64,000 nucleotides of DNA from Gordionus sp. m RMFG-2023. Taxonomy: Eukaryota; Nematomorpha; Gordioida; Chordodea; Parachordodidae. The notes beneath the pieces were generated by a model, which saw only the letters and a list, made by a program, of their open reading frames with translations, did no database searches and was not told the origin of the DNA. This document shows positions 12,825-26,800 of this stretch, one piece after another; position 1 is the stretch's first letter, and every line of letters begins with the position of its first letter. The DNA lies in the NCBI RefSeq assembly GCF_954871325.1, contig NC_088776.1, positions 1,991,985-2,055,984 on the forward strand. Direction: 5' to 3'. Made by a program: the position numbers and the translations under genes.

Positions 12825-15800
12825 GCGATAAATGGTATTGTACAATTATAAAGATAAATTATAAATTGAATAAATATATAAACAGAAAATTCTGGGAAGA
12901 CAAGAATTGCAAGCGGCGGAAAGAGTCAACATGAGTCCAATTTAATTTTTTTTAAAGAATTATAAGATTTTTGAAATAAATTATTTAACATAGTTAGTGA
13001 ACGAATTTAGTAATAGTTGTTAACGTAAGTTATCCAAGATGCATATAATTAAATAAGTATATTATTAAATGGCCAGATTCGGGTTGCCAAAGTTAATATT
13101 ATGTGAGCTTGAAATTTAGCAATTAGAGTCTATCATCTATGAGCAATTTGGCTAAAAACTAATTTTCTTATATATTATTCCTATATCAATATTTTAAACT
13201 AATATATTTGAGTATATCATAGATAAGAGCTCAAAATTTATTTATTTTTATTATTCAGTATTACTGTTATTTTTTAATGTTAATTTTATAATCGCTATTA
13301 TATAAATATCATTTAAATACAACAGGTAAATTGTGTATTAAAATAACATATATTAAGAAATTAAATTTGAATTTACAAATAATCATCACTAAAATTTAAA
13401 ACTAAATTTTTATTGATATCAAAAAGGCCCTCAAGATTGTTGTCTATGGTGACTTTTGGCTAAATTAGCTTAATTGATTTAGTCCACTTTCCAAAAGTTT
13501 GTTAATACAACGATCTGTATGTATTATATGGTCATCGGCTGAGGGTGAATATTTTGCATCCTATATACCTAATGTATTTTAAAAAATTAATTGTAACGAA
13601 GTCAATTAATTATGCCATTAGATGTATCATTTAGTCAGTTTATGGTTTGAGATAAGTGTGCAATAATTTTGAATAATATTTATAGATTTCACGAGAGGTT
13701 TTTTTTTTACGAAATCAGTTCTGCCGCATTCCGATCTTTCCTACAATTCTCAGGTTTGCTAATTTTTCGAACCTATTCTCGTTTTTATGATATCGCCATC
13801 TATAAATATAAATATATTAGATTTTTAGGAGTAGATTTAATATATTTTATCTATTGATTACTTTCGTTCACACATGCGATATTGGCTAAAATAGTTATTA
13901 AAAATAATTTATTCTAATACAATATATATTTAAAGATAGCTTTACTGTATGGACCCACACGACTGCAAATCATGATTTTTTGAGCTAAATAAAAATGGAT
14001 TTTAAAAGAAGGTTTTAGATATATCATTATATCAATTAAAATATTTTTTGAATATAATATTATAATTATCAATTTTATTTCTAATAAGAAATTATAATAT
14101 TTAAATATTTTATTAATAATTGATAAATTAAATTTTAATTACGGATAACTACAAAATTCGGGCCAACCATAAATTACATAATCTTAAATATAATCCTTCA
14201 ATCATAGTATAGGGCCTATTTCCACATTCTTCTAAATTTTTTCAAATACTTTAAAAGTTAATATTTAAACCTGGTTATGACTTATTACTATAAAGTTTTT
14301 TGTTTTCTTTTAAAAATTAAAAATAATTCACTAAGTTTATTAATAATCCAAAAAAGTTTTTTTTTAAATTATATGAGATTAACTATAACCAGTAATAATC
14401 ACAATTTAACGCATTTAAAATTTTTTATTTATAAAAGAATTTTTATTTCATTATTATACGTATAAAACTAAACTAACATATAAATAAAAATAAACCAATT
14501 TTATCAAAAGTCTAATATCAGTAGAAGAAAAGTTATAATGACTTAAAGTTAATAAGTTCTTATAAATTATATTATTTATTTAGTTGGGGATTGCTTGTAA
14601 TCCTATTTCATCTTATTCCTATAAATTGTGTATATCTATAATCTAAAAAATTAATTGTACAACTTTCCAAGCTATTTGTGAATTCATGAATATTCACATA
14701 ACTATGGAAGATTTTGAAAAATCTTGCAACTTTCCAAATTACAGTGGGGCATTTGATGGGAACAGAAATACGTTGATTATTTTAAAAGTGAATTATTTTG
14801 TAGTGCAAGTAATAATATTTTAATTTAAATGAAATGGCTAAAGACCATCTTAAGGATTTATGGCATACGCAATCCATTATTTACAATATGTTAGAGTCTA
14901 CGACAATATTTAATGGTTGTAGTAAAAATGATAATGATAGCAAAACATTGATGATCTTGAAATTTTACATTTAGATATAGAAAAAAATATCAAATTTGTC
15001 ATCAGATAAATAGAAAAATCAGAAAATGCCTATTGCATCTTTAATAGGAAAGTTCTCAGAAATTAAGAGAATAAACAAATATTTTAAAATCTGGAAAGAA
15101 AATTAATTCTTCAATATATCCTGAATTATATATCTTATCTAGATCGTTGTGGCTGTACGGACGACACAAGTATAATAATATATGCATTTTAAAGATATCA
15201 ATTTTAGGTAAATATATATTGTCTATTTTAATTGAAAATCTCAAGGATAATATTATAGAAGATATTGTCTATTTTAAATGAAAATCTCAAGGATAATATT
15301 ATAGAAGATTTATTTTTAAGTTTTTTATTAGTAAATTATAAACGGTGTATATATTGAAGTATAATAATAAACGAATGAAAACAAAGTCTAATTTTGAGTC
15401 ATTTTTTTATGTTTCCTTAACCCAGATTCTTCTTAAATTTTATCACTATACCCCATCCAGGACCTGAACCTTCTTTTTTGTTGAAAAGTTCACATCCCTG
15501 GTTGATTATCAACTAGAAAAAAAGAGCCAATATGCATAAACTTATTGGAAGTACTTCTAATTATTTTTAAATCCTCAAAATTTTTAAAATTTTTTTATAT
15601 GCAATCTCCTTTAAAACTAAGCCAAAAAAAATTTGATAATAAAAAAAAAATTGTAAAAATAAATTATGATATGTAAAATTTGTAATTCTTACAATAAATA
15701 TCCTCTAAATTTTTTTTTTAAAATTATAACTTAATTATTTATGGCAATTAAAAATAAATGTTCAGGCTAATTTCATTAAATTTTAATTTTAAGTTTTATA

Positions 15801-16160
15801 AAAAAGAAAAATATTTTTGTTAAACTGCAAACAAGAGTAAATACTATTATTCGTATACCTTCTATTAGTATGTCAAATGGTTTATCTGATAAAATTAAAA
15901 AAATTTTTTTAGTATACGCCCAACTTATTAATATAATTTTTATATAACTTATGACTGATGTGATTGTCACATTTCCCAAAACAAATATATAATAGGTCAT
16001 TCTTCCTAAAAAGAAAAGAAAAGGAAAAAAAATATATTATATAATTGATATGACATTCAATGCTATAATAAACAATAATATGATATTTAGTCATGTAGTT
16101 CTTTCACATATGTTTATTTTATTTTTTCAAAAACATTGGGTTCATTTTGCTTGTTTAGAT
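10957..16160. other. AT-rich non-coding region
   Basis: No gene recognised. Contains a (AT)16 run at 12789-12820, a GC-richer patch with GCTCGAGCTGGCC and GGGCCGAAC words at 11270-11390, and a 46-bp tandem duplication at 15216-15307. A short reading at 14704 (NFPNYSGAFDGN) hints at a degraded transposase or gag fragment but is too short to classify. Confidence 0.55.
15216..15307 (+). repeat. 46-bp tandem duplication
   Basis: 15216-15261 and 15262-15307 differ at one visible position (TTTTAATTG versus TTTTAAATG). The near-identity implies a very recent duplication. Confidence 0.95.
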
Positions 16161-16254
16161 TAAAAAATATATATCGTCGGTAACACTACGAAACGTAAGT
16201 AGTAAGTGACCATGATGTTATATATTTAATAGATTGGTTTATTCATTAATTAAA

Positions 16255-16385
16255 AGTATGTATACATCAACGCCATTTTTTGGTTTGCACGTTTTGACTA
16301 TTATATTAATGCATATTAATTAATTAATTGACATGTAAACTATAAAATGGCGCTAAAGACATGTACGTTTACTTTTAAATGCATT
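16255..16385. mobile_element. Possible small MITE with inverted arms
   Basis: AAAAGTATGTATACATC..GCCATTTT on the left is mirrored by AAAATGGCGC..GACATGTACG..CTTTT on the right, around a centre at TTAATGCATATTAA. Arms are imperfect and the ends are not sharply defined. Confidence 0.4.
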
Positions 16386-16538
16386 TAATATATGAATCGT
16401 AAATCGAATAGTTAATAATACATATCATTGATGATGTAAGAGGAGTTTTCCTAATAAAATTTATGCAACAAAATCGTATTTTTTATGAAAAATGTCTTGA
16501 TTATGATTTGTAGTGTGACCGACGATATTATTATATCA

Positions 16539-16706
16539 AGAAGGAAGGAAGGAAGGAAGGAAGGAAGGAAGGAAGGAAGGAAGGAAGGAAGGAAGGAAGG
16601 AAGGAAGGAAGGAAGGAAGGAAGGAAGGAAGGAAGGAAGGAAGGAAGGAAGGAAGGAAGGAAAGGAAAGAAAGAAAGGAAAGAAAGAAAAAAAGAAAGAA
16701 AGAAGA
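16539..16706 (+). repeat. (AAGG)n then (AAAG)n microsatellite
   Basis: About 120 bp of perfect AAGG followed by about 45 bp of mixed GAAA/GGAAA. The open frame across it is repeat-derived. Confidence 0.97.
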
Positions 16707-18289
16707 ATGGTATTATAGATACGGTATAATATATTAACCTTAAATAGATTCTAAGAAAAGGTAAGTTTAATTTAAAATTAATTCGATGGGAAGTATTATT
16801 TATATAATAAAACTAATATTAATTATTTTATATTAATTCCAAATATGAATACCTATAGTAATTCCTAAGGTTCCATTTACAGATTCTGAAAAAATGGAAG
16901 TAAGAAAAAAATAAATATATTTTTGAATTAAATTTCAATTTATATAAAATTCAATTCGAAATTCAAAACATCATAGATTTCAAATTTAATTATTAAGTAT
17001 ATTTATTTTAATATTTCTTAAACGTATCTTTTATTTATTTTTTATGAATACCAAATAAAAAAGGTATTTTTAATTTTTTTGTTTTTTACGAATTTTAGAT
17101 GAATACAAAAATTGATATTAAATATTGGATGTAAATTCATGTAAATTCGCGATTAATTTATTCAAATATTTAAATTTGTTATCCTATTAGCGAAAAAAGG
17201 AAATAACATCTTAGCCGATTACATCTTTAAGATTAAATGAGTATTTACGAAAGTAAAACCTAAGATATAAATTTTTTTGTAAGAATATTAAGAATATGGA
17301 ACTAGAAAGGAAAATATAAAATAAAGATTTCAGTTTACCATTTTTCTATAATATTTTTATAGCAGAGAATAAATAATCTATGACACCATGTCACTTAGAA
17401 ATTTTAAGATTGAAAATATAAAACGTCCTTTTAATTCTCTGACATCATATTCCAGAATAAAAATCCATATTAATTTTGTTTAATCTGTTTTGGTAAAAAA
17501 AAAACTAATCAGTTTTTTATATGTTTAATAGACAAAATAGGCATAGTGAAATGATATTTTATTTAAAACCTTACTAAATTAAGCATAAGGAATAGTCCTG
17601 AAATTTTTTAAGTGGGTGGGGTAGCATTATTGGATTAGTTATTTCTCCATATATTTATTGGAGGCAGCGTTTATATTACCGGATATTTATTGGAAACAAT
17701 TACCCCCCTCCCCTTACATACTTGATCCCCCCTAAAAAGTATCAGCGCCCTCAACGTCGATACAATTAATTGTACATTTCTATTTATAATTTACTCACTT
17801 ACTTCGTATATTTTAAGTAGAATATAACTTAAATTAACAAAAATCTTACTACCAATTTAAAAAATTGTGAATGTAAAGAGGTTATTATTGTAAAACATGA
17901 ATTAAATTTCTGATTTACAATGAATGTAAATAATAGTACACTGTTTTGGAATGAATAATATGAGTTTGCTGATAGAATTTTCAACTCTTTTAAATTATAT
18001 ATAATGTTTATTACAGAAAATTATCCAGAAATGAAAATTAATGACAATGAATATACAAAATATATAGACTTGGTGGATGGTCTACCAATGTGATAGTCTT
18101 ATAATCATAGACTTATATTAATAAAAATCTTTAAAATAATGGCCATTTGAAAAGATGCAGCCTTCATTTTAATAAATCTATGTTTTTCATAATTATTTTA
18201 AGGTTAAATATTTCATGTATCTATGAAATTTTTTTAATATTTTATTTAAATTGCTAGGTATAATTTTTTTTTAGAAGGATGTGATATAT
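16707..18289. other. AT-rich non-coding region
   Basis: No gene recognised. A GC-richer patch at 17600-17760 has a TATTTATTGGA word repeated at 17655 and 17685 and flanking G-run and C-run stretches (GGGTGGGGT, CCCCCCTCCCC) that could pair. Confidence 0.55.
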
Positions 18290-19215
18290 AAACATTGGGG
18301 AGTTATCATGGCTACAGGCTACCTTACCAACCAAATCCGGTGGTATTGGTATAAGGTCACCTTCCCTACTTTCTGTTAGTGCGTTCATATCCTCTCGCTT
18401 GTCCTGCGAGCCCATCATTCAAACGCTAACAAGACATCCTGACCCCTTACTCCACAGGCAATTGATCTATGGAAGTCCCTCTCATTAGTCGATCCTTCAT
18501 CGTCGGCATTACAGAAGGATTGGGATAAACCTCTAGTTGGCAACTCCGTTGCATTCCTTAAATCGAGGAGCCAACCAGAGGACCATTCTCTACTCTTCTC
18601 CATTTCCTAAGGTAGTGGATACAAATTACTTGAAGCCTTCCCATCCCGAAATCTTGACCAGCTCCTAAGCAATGATGAGTTACGTCACGCTATCGGTCTT
18701 AGACTGAATTGCGATATGGTAATACCTTATAACTGTATCCTCTGTCAAACGTCGGTCAACTCCAAAGGCCGTCACTCTCTACACTGCAAGCGCTGTAAAG
18801 GCAGATTCATTAGGCATTCAAAATGCAATGATACCATTGCCAGGGCCTTAAAATCCGCCGGCATCCCATCAACCCTCGAGCCTACTGGCCTTTACAATTC
18901 AGATGGTAAGCGGCCCGATGGTTCGGCTATGATCCCTTGGAAGAGGGGGGAATTCCTAACTTGGGATTTCTCATGCATCGATCCTCTTGCCCCTTCCAAT
19001 ATAAATAGAGATGCCACACTAAATGGCGAGGTGAATAACTTAGCTAAATATTCGCCATCTCTTCCCGCCAATCATACATTCCTACCACTTCTTTAAAGAG
19101 CTAGAAAATCTAGGACCGAGGATCCCAACGAGGGATTCTACCTACGCCAACGATTAGCCATATACATAGTAAAATACAATCAATTATCTCAGCTTTATTT
19201 TTTCAATATCCGAAA
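18290..19215 (+). pseudogene. R2-type LINE fragment: C terminus with zinc knuckle and restriction-like endonuclease
   Basis: A 5'-truncated non-LTR retrotransposon tail, visibly less AT-rich than its surroundings. In order: LPTKSGGIGIRSPSL (18329-18373), a typical segment after the reverse transcriptase; DLWKSL..LQKDWD; NLDQLLSNDELRHAIGLRLNCD; a zinc knuckle CILC-x9-HSLHC (18734-18787); RHSKCNDTIARALKSAGIP; LEPTGL; then KRPDG-x10-LTWDFSC, the PD..D-type nuclease core; and FYLRQRLAIYIVKYN at the end. Three reading frames are used, so at least two frameshifts separate these blocks (one near 18605, one near 19095). Such endonucleases nick the target for integration. No stem-loop or poly(A) tail is evident. 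Confidence 0.75.
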
Positions 19216-19893
19216 CTCCGTAATTGAACATCCTACGCATAGTATAGACTTTGGCCATTTTGTTGCATAATCATTATAATGTTAGCGCTAAATTTATATT
19301 AATGTATAATTAATATATGTTTATTTATTTTAATAAGAAAATAAATTTACATTATAATTTTCAGCAAGATGGATCATTTTTTAAAATTTAATTGGTATAG
19401 TTTTTATTAAACAAAAAATAGACTAATTCACATCAATATATATATTTTAATATAAAATGAAATAAATTTAAAATTTATGTTAAGTTTTTAAAATATTTGG
19501 AAGAATTGATAAATTACAAAATGAAAGAAAAATTAAAAATACCCTCATATAATTCACAAAAACATAAATATTTTACAAAAAACAGGAAATTCTGTTATAA
19601 TGAAAAACAAAAATACACATATAAAACTATTAATATCCCATTTATTTTTAAAAAATCTAAACTTTTTTTTTGCTCTCAAAATGTTGAAATAAAATGCAAA
19701 ACTATGAGTTTAATTTTTGCAAATTGCTGAGGAATCCTAGCAAATGATACTTTAAAAAAAATTATCTTTTAACTATATGGGTCTACTTACTTTTTAATAT
19801 TAAATGAATATCATTTTTATTCAAAGAGACGTCCTATTTTATATATAAATTATGTGGATCTTTTATTAACGCTATTTCTTAAACTTCCGGCTT
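19216..19893. other. AT-rich non-coding region
   Basis: Nothing recognised. The open frame at 19497-19730 is Lys/Asn-rich and looks like chance. Confidence 0.5.
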
Positions 19894-20094
19894 GTGTTGT
19901 TAATTAGTTGGTTGTGTAAAACAACGACCCGGAGTTTGGGTCTAAAAAATTGACCAGACCAGCTTTGAGCACGAACCCCGAACACAGATGAATCCCAGGT
20001 CTGGACCCCAGGTCAAAACCCTGAGTTCGTGCTCAGAGCAGGCCTTAGTACATAATTGGGTCGTAAATTTTATGACCAACCAAATTAACAACAC
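19894..20094. mobile_element. Foldback MITE, subfamily with GACCC arms
   Basis: Ends GTGTTGTTAATTAGTTGG and, inverted, GTGTTGTTAATTTGGTTGG. Inside, ACGACCC and GAGCACGAAC..CAGGGTTTTGACC pair with their inverses, giving a long GC-rich hairpin core. Shares only the terminal GTGTTGTTAA with the 10738 type. Confidence 0.7.
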
Positions 20095-20532
20095 TTTTTC
20101 CGGCAGTTATTTTTTGAACTTTATATCATTTTTGTGACGTTTTTTTTATTTGATTTTACCTGAAATGTAAAATCAAAATTTTTAAAAAACTCTATTTGGC
20201 GTTTTTTTTGTTACTTTATTATTTTATTATAAAAATTGCTTAATATAATAATAAATTTAATTTTCTACATTTATTCTAATATGTTTTTTTTAAAAAAAAA
20301 ATAAATTAATTATATTTATCTAAGAATTACTTATATTTTATGGTAATAAAATTGATATCGATATAATTTTAAAAAGGAATGATAAAACACTTAAAATATT
20401 AAAACAAAACTATATAAAAATATGTAAAAATTTAATAAAATGACTAAATAAAAAAATATATAGATTAAAAGTACGAAGGCTCTAAAAAGAGCTTAATTTA
20501 TAATGAAAATGTACCTAAAAAGCAAGTATATA

Positions 20533-20730
20533 GTGTTGTTAAACAGGAGCCGATTTTTAAAAACGGCTAACTCAATATCTTAGCCAGATAAATATGGCCT
20601 AAGTCTCAAGATTTCGATAATATATGTATAGACCTTTGTTTTTTCTATGAGTAAAATTTCCAGGCTTGCGTAATATTTTTCTAAATGTAGTATTGTTAGC
20701 CGTTTTTAAAAATGGCTCAAAGCCGTTTCA
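20533..20730. mobile_element. Foldback MITE copy
   Basis: Left arm GTGTTGTTAAACAGGAGCCGATTTTT..CGGCTAACTCAATATCTTAGCC; right arm carries the inverse (TTAGCCGTTTTTAAAAATGGCTCAAAGCCG). The very right end departs from CAACAC, so it has lost its terminus. Confidence 0.7.
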
Positions 20731-21570
20731 CTAAATATCATTTTTTTAAAAAAATGTTATGTCTTTCAATTTATATTTATAAACGATTTTGAAAAAAAAC
20801 AATTAATAAAACGTTAAAAATCATTATAATGAAAACTGAATCAATATATTTTTATTTGTAAAAATGGGAGTGGAGAAGTCTATGTTTATAATAGGTCTTT
20901 AAATATAAAAAAGTATTAAATATTTTTTTACAGATACTTCTTTCCCCTAATTTGATCTAAAAAATTAAAAGATATCTCACCCTCTAATAAATTTATTATA
21001 CTCCTAACACACATCCCTTAAATTCCTACTCTCTATCCCTCTTGTAAAAAGTGGAAGCAAAAATATCTTTTAAATCCATATATTGTGGTCTTGTATTTTA
21101 TATAAATAATTTTGTTAATAATATTTTACTTTATACAGTCATTAATATAATATATTTTTTTAAACCCATTTTATTTCAAACTTATTCTTTATCGTAAAAA
21201 TATTGTCAACATTGGTGGAATGTGGGGAAGGGGATAAAGGGTTTGTTAATATTTACTTAAAAAGAAAAAATAACGTATAAGTGTAAAAATAAAATAGTGT
21301 TCTAAATCATTATTCGAAAATTAACAAATTTAATATTTTTTTTTTAATATTTAGTACTTTTCACCAACGTTTGCGAGGAGGACTTCCTTTTCTTGAAGTC
21401 CCCCGCTACGCCTTGGCTATATTAAAAAATTGTATTTTATTTTTATAGGTTGGCTATATTTTCTTTAAAACTATGTAGCATAATAAATGATTTCTCTGTC
21501 TCCAATACAATTTATTATGTATGATAAATTATGCTCATGATATTATATTAGTTAAAAACTCCATATATTT
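20731..21570. other. AT-rich non-coding region
   Basis: No gene. A GGACTTC/GAAGTCC stem with an 8-nt loop at 21379-21400 lies in a small GC-richer patch (21360-21420). Confidence 0.5.
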
Positions 21571-21576
21571 ATGTAG

Positions 21577-21800
21577 TATGGGCACACAATGAGAAGGCTT
21601 ATGGACTACATAGGAAATAAGGTCGAGAGTTTGGAAGTGATGGCAAACGTAAAAGAGGAAGGCCAAAACTTCAATGGGGCCATAAAGTTAGAGCCAATAT
21701 GAAGAAGTATAAATTAGATAAAAGAGATTGATGAATAACATAAAGTGGAGAGACATGTTGAAGGAGCTTACCACCAGAAAAGGTAAATGTAAAGAGAGAA
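21577..21800 (+). pseudogene. LINE ORF2 C-terminal fragment (non-R2 type)
   Basis: Reads WAHNEKAYGLHRK, then GKRKRGRPKLQWGHKVRANMKK, then in a shifted frame NNIKWRDMLKELTTRKGK. G-x-RKRGRP-x-x-x-W followed by a DR-x-x-W-R block is the common C-terminal signature of many animal LINE polyproteins. There is one in-frame stop near 21620 and a frameshift near 21730. Only the last about 70 codons remain, as expected of a 5'-truncated insertion. Confidence 0.6.
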
Positions 21801-22569
21801 AAAAAAATATTTATGTGGGATTAATAATATTTTTGCATTATGACATTTTTGATATGTTGTTGGCAATATATATTTATAAAGTTTGTATTATTACCGCAAA
21901 TAAAATATAATTGATATTATTTACTTAATTATTAGAATAATAACAAAAATATCATTTAGGTTACAAAAATTATTATATTAGTTCTATAAAAATCGACTTG
22001 TAAAATGTATTTGTCAAAATATTTGTATTTAAATATAATTTTCCAAATTTTTTCATAGACATTTTAGTACTATATTTAAAATAGTCGACCAATCCTGCTT
22101 ATAATTATATTCAATTTTTAATTCTGTTTAATATTGAAATTATTATATAAAGAAATTTGATTCAATTCATATTTTCCCAAAGAAAAAAAAATAAATATGA
22201 GTTACTTAGTCGATTTAATATAAAATCTGTATTTAATTATAAAAAAAAAATATTAATAAATTTATTGTGCTTAAAAATGTAAATTCCCTGAGAAATTTGG
22301 TTAAGAAAGATTTAGGGATAATTAAGGGAATTTAATATTAAATTTTGGGTAATGAAAAAATAAAGACAAACTAATGCTTCCTAAACATTACACTTTAAAT
22401 TTGTAGAAATTAAGAAAAACTTAGCAGATTTTAGATAAATTAAAGGGACTGTAAATTTTAAGAGGTTGGTTCAATAAAATGTTGAATTTTTTACTCCTAC
22501 AATGTTATATTGCCACTATAAAATTGGATATAATCTAATGTTAGCTTAATTGATCAGGACTATTGTAAT

Positions 22570-23850
22570 ATGGAGTACAATGTTAAACAGCTTTTCCAAT
22601 TCTTTCAAAATATTGATAAATTAGACGAACGTCATGAGTGGTTGAAAACTTTATCTAGTAAAATTTATGGAGCCCTTTTAACTAATGAACAACTAGGAGA
22701 ATCTGCTACTATGTAGTCCAATCCCATAGCTGACTGAATTACAACTCAAAGTTGATGAGGGCAGATATGGGTTAAATTGTATTAAAGAGCAGGGATCAAC
22801 TTCACCCTTTCGTCAATAAATAAACTTCTCAGCCTATTCCTAAATAAGCTGGAATCCCCAATATTTTAGAACCCACCCTTTCATCAGATGATGCTGATGG
22901 ATTTCGCAACTACCCCATAGCTATGGGGTAAATCTATCACCTGAGGTTATAATCGGTGTTATCACTTTCTCCATATCGGTACTATCACACACACACACTT
23001 ACTCAAGCCAAAATTTTTTTTTACTCCAATTACTAATTCCAACAGTGGACATTGTGGCCCCCGACACCTTCACTTTTTTAAAAAAAGCTTAATAAAAACA
23101 TTTGAGGCAAAAGAATTCCTTTTTTAAGATAAAAAAATTGACATTGAAATATTTAAATATAATTATTTACGAGTTTTTTATGGACTCAATTATGTTTTTC
23201 GGGCACCCATCCCCCATTTCCCCATTTTTTTAAAAATTTTTTTATTTGTTTTATAATAGCATATATGTTTAGTTTTTTAATTTGTTAATATGCATTAATC
23301 GAAATATCTGAATAAAAATATCATTATTATTGGTGTTGTTAACTGAACTTTTATCCTAAATCTCCAGTAATTTCAACTTCCGTGCCTTGGTCTTTAAGGA
23401 AATCCTTAATTTAGGACTTCACATGCATATCTACTTTCCCAATAAATTTAAATCCAAATCCGGTTGATATAGCCGAGAAAAAAAACAATGAAATATTCCA
23501 AATTCACAAATTATATTTTTACACCCATCGTTATATCTCCCTTGGACACATGCCAAGCGGTACCTTAAAATTCTTAAAAAATTTTGGAGATAAGATAAGA
23601 GCTCTTACATCAGACCCAAAAGAATATTATTTTTTAAGACAAAACCTACAAATCATTATTTTAAAATATAATTATGCATGTTTTTTGGGAACTTGTAGTC
23701 CCACCTCCGTTTTCATATAATATTGTTTTATTTTATCCTATCTTTGATATGTTAATTTTAATATTATTTTATTTGATATCTTAAATAAAATTTTTTATTT
23801 AATAAAATTTCAAATTCTTATTTTCATATTAAGATATTTCCCTTTTTTAT
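22570..23850 (+). pseudogene. R2-type LINE fragment, second family, interrupted by an insert
   Basis: Less conserved than the 18.3-kb copy and full of stops and frameshifts. Recognisable blocks: HEWLKTLSS, GRYGLNCIKEQG (zinc knuckle), AGIPNILEP..LSSDDADGFR (22848-22909), then after about 460 bp of unrelated sequence SVPWSLRKSLI (23383-23415), DFTCISTFPINLN, DIAEKK, HRYISLGHMPSGTLKFLKNFGDKIRALTSD, FLRQNLQ, LKYNYACFLGTCSPTS. The last part runs as a single open frame from 23419 to a TAA at 23718-23720. The 3' sequence TTGTTTTATTTTAT..GATAT recurs in the copies at 61.5 and 62.3 kb. Confidence 0.65.
22912..23370. other. Unidentified insert within the LINE fragment
   Basis: Separates coding blocks that should be adjacent (..DGFR | PDG.TSVPW). 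Starts near a perfect 16-bp palindrome CCCCATAGCTATGGGG (22913-22928), includes an (AC)n run at 22986-22997 and GTGGCCCCCGACACC at 23054-23068. CAACT occurs at both junctions but in an imperfect context. Not recognised as a known element. Confidence 0.45.
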
Positions 23851-26800
23851 TAAAAAATAGTTAACTTTTTTTTTCAAATCATTTTCAATAAAAAAATGGA
23901 ATGTATATTACTTAATTATTATTTATATCCTACATTATTAGATGTAAATTCATTCAAACTTATTAAACGATACTTTTTAATATCTTTGGCAAATAACAGA
24001 TCACAAAAATGGATCTATATATAGATATACTAATTCTCAAGATACATCCATTTTAAATCATATCATGTAAAGCATTGATACAATCGAAATTAATGTTAAA
24101 ACTCTAATTGTAAATTTAACCAAGAATCTTTTTTTTATATTTGTTTTAATATTTTATTTATATATACCTTTTATAAATAAATTATTATAAGATATTATAA
24201 TCATTCTCATATTTTTTATCACTTAGGCATTTTCGTTTAAACACATTCTTAGTTAGCTGTACCAAAATGTCGTTCAATTAATGTGCACGAAAGTAGAGTA
24301 TTGCAGTGACTCCTACAATGAAAGGTATTAGTACTAAGCAACTGCTTCTTAAAATTTGAAAAAGGTACTTTTTTTGAATTTTTTTTAAAAGAAAAATATT
24401 GTACCCACATGTTGATTTAAAATATCTTTAAAACCAAGAATAATAAGCTTATAAAAAAAATTTTAAAAAGAAATTGATTCTAACAGATGCTTTTCCATTA
24501 TTGAATGCGTCAATCAGATGTATTAGTTGGTAAAATATATTGGAAATGGTGAAACACCTAAGCCTGTTGAATGTTTGATAGATTATATTGTACAGGTAAC
24601 ACGAATGGGATTGATATATTTAAAAAAATTGTAATAGGCAAACTTGGTTTTACGAATCTACCCCTCAAATTCTTAGTGTTGGTATGTGCTATTGTGGTTG
24701 ATTAGATTTAATCATCGTTCATTTATGACTATTGATAACTAAAAAATGTTTCAAGGATATCCTAGACGTGATTCATGTCGTACAATAGTGTTAAAAGATT
24801 AAAAGATATGCAGTGCTCAAAGCGTGTCAGAGTAATGCACTGACAAAATGGCAACGATTATTATGCATACACTCGGTAATACTATCTTATTTGTAAAAAT
24901 GTTTAGATAAGATATGGATTCAATATTTTTGTATCTAGATACTTTAATAAAAGATGAATCTAATACCATGATTACTTATTAGTTAAATATATAGAAATTG
25001 AATGAGATCACGAGGAAAATAGAAATCAATTGCGAATGTTTATTATTCAAATATTTTATAAATCTCTATTAAATAAAATAAAATTTCCCCTAGAAAAAAA
25101 TTTATTTTTTCTCCTGCGTTTGGGAATAAAATTTGGAGCTCATTACATTTCTACACTTGATACCAATTGGTGCAATTTCGTTTTTTTTAAAGTTTAAATA
25201 TACTCTGATTAATGAAAAATACTTGAATTCATTGTTTGTCGGACTAGGAATTCAGACGCTATATGTATATTTTTTTTAAATAAAAAAAAGTATTGATAGG
25301 TAAATTTTATATTTAAAACTTCAAATTTTATTTAAAATTCGTATACAAATATGATAAAATATTATTATTAAAAAATTAATATGGTTAATATAATATAAAG
25401 AATATAGTAAAATATATATAAGTTCAAGTTAAAAAAAAATATTAACAAAGCATGAGAAAAATTTATTAAAAAGTATTTTTTAAATTAAATAAAATTATAA
25501 AATATATACATACTTAAAAATTTTTATAAAACAATCACAAAAAAATTATCAACTTAATTAAGTATTAATGATTAATATTGATATAGGTTTCAATTAATAT
25601 TTTTTTTGGTCAAACATGATTACAAATATGCCATGATGATTATTTTTTTTTAATTTTTCAAATCAAATCAAAAATATTATTTTAAAAATTCTGATATGAC
25701 CTGAATATAAAGAATTTCGTTGAAAAATTTTTTTTTCTTATATGATATAAATTTTATCTTTTCTATTTTACAAATATTAATTTAAGTAAACCATTATTAA
25801 GATAAAATTTATTTTTTACATTATAGCTATATAGCAATAGCAATTATTTATGCTTAATTCGTAAACATCGTATTCCTATTTTTAATTCTAAGTACATTCA
25901 CATAGTCGTCAATTATAAATTAAAGAATAAGATATTTTAAATTAATCTGAAAATTTTGTTTAGATAAGAATGATCCCTAAAATAACATTACGTTTTTGTC
26001 CGTGTCTCATAAAAATATGAAATTTTTATCATGTATAAAAAATGATTATAATATACTTTTGGATGTTACTAATTGTTTTATATTAAAATTATTCTAAAAA
26101 AAACTATTTTGTTTTAAAATTATCTACCTAGACTAATGGCAAAACTTTGATTTCCCAATCCTACATCAATTTAATAAGAGATACATAAATAATAATTTAC
26201 TTATTCCAATCCAGAATTCAGAAGCTTAAAATATTTTTAAAACATTGAGAGAATATTTAAGTGAAATTTATTATATAAAGTGTTAAAAGCAAATTTATAT
26301 ACTTTCAATGTAATGGTCCGTATTATTTAAGTATTCTAAAAATTTGAAATATTTACTATATAAAAATTTTTATTATATGTTAACACCTACCATACATGAT
26401 CGTTGCAATACCTTCTATTTACAATACATTATTTAATTGAAAGGAGCATAATATAGATTAGCATGATATTCGACATACAGTTTATTAGAAATAAATATAA
26501 TTTTGTAATAATTATACAATACATAATAATAAATTTAAATTTTAAAAAAAACCTTGGGTGGTGATTATCGAAGTGCTATCTAAAAGTATTATATAGATTG
26601 TAATTAAAGTTTAAAGATATCTGTTTCAACTACTTTCTCGTTCACATTCTATGTTGATGGCTTTAAAAATTTTTTTAAAAAGAATTTGCATCGTAAAATA
26701 ATAAATTTAACTTACTACTCTCAATACGCGTACAAAACATTATCTTTTGGGCTATACAAGAAAAATTATTTATTATAAATAAACATTTTATAATATTTAT

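Noticed and set aside
14704-14960. Reading with NFPNYSGAFDGN resembling a PIF/Harbinger transposase or a gag fragment
   Set aside because: Only about 15 residues are suggestive and the frame then closes; neither family can be supported.
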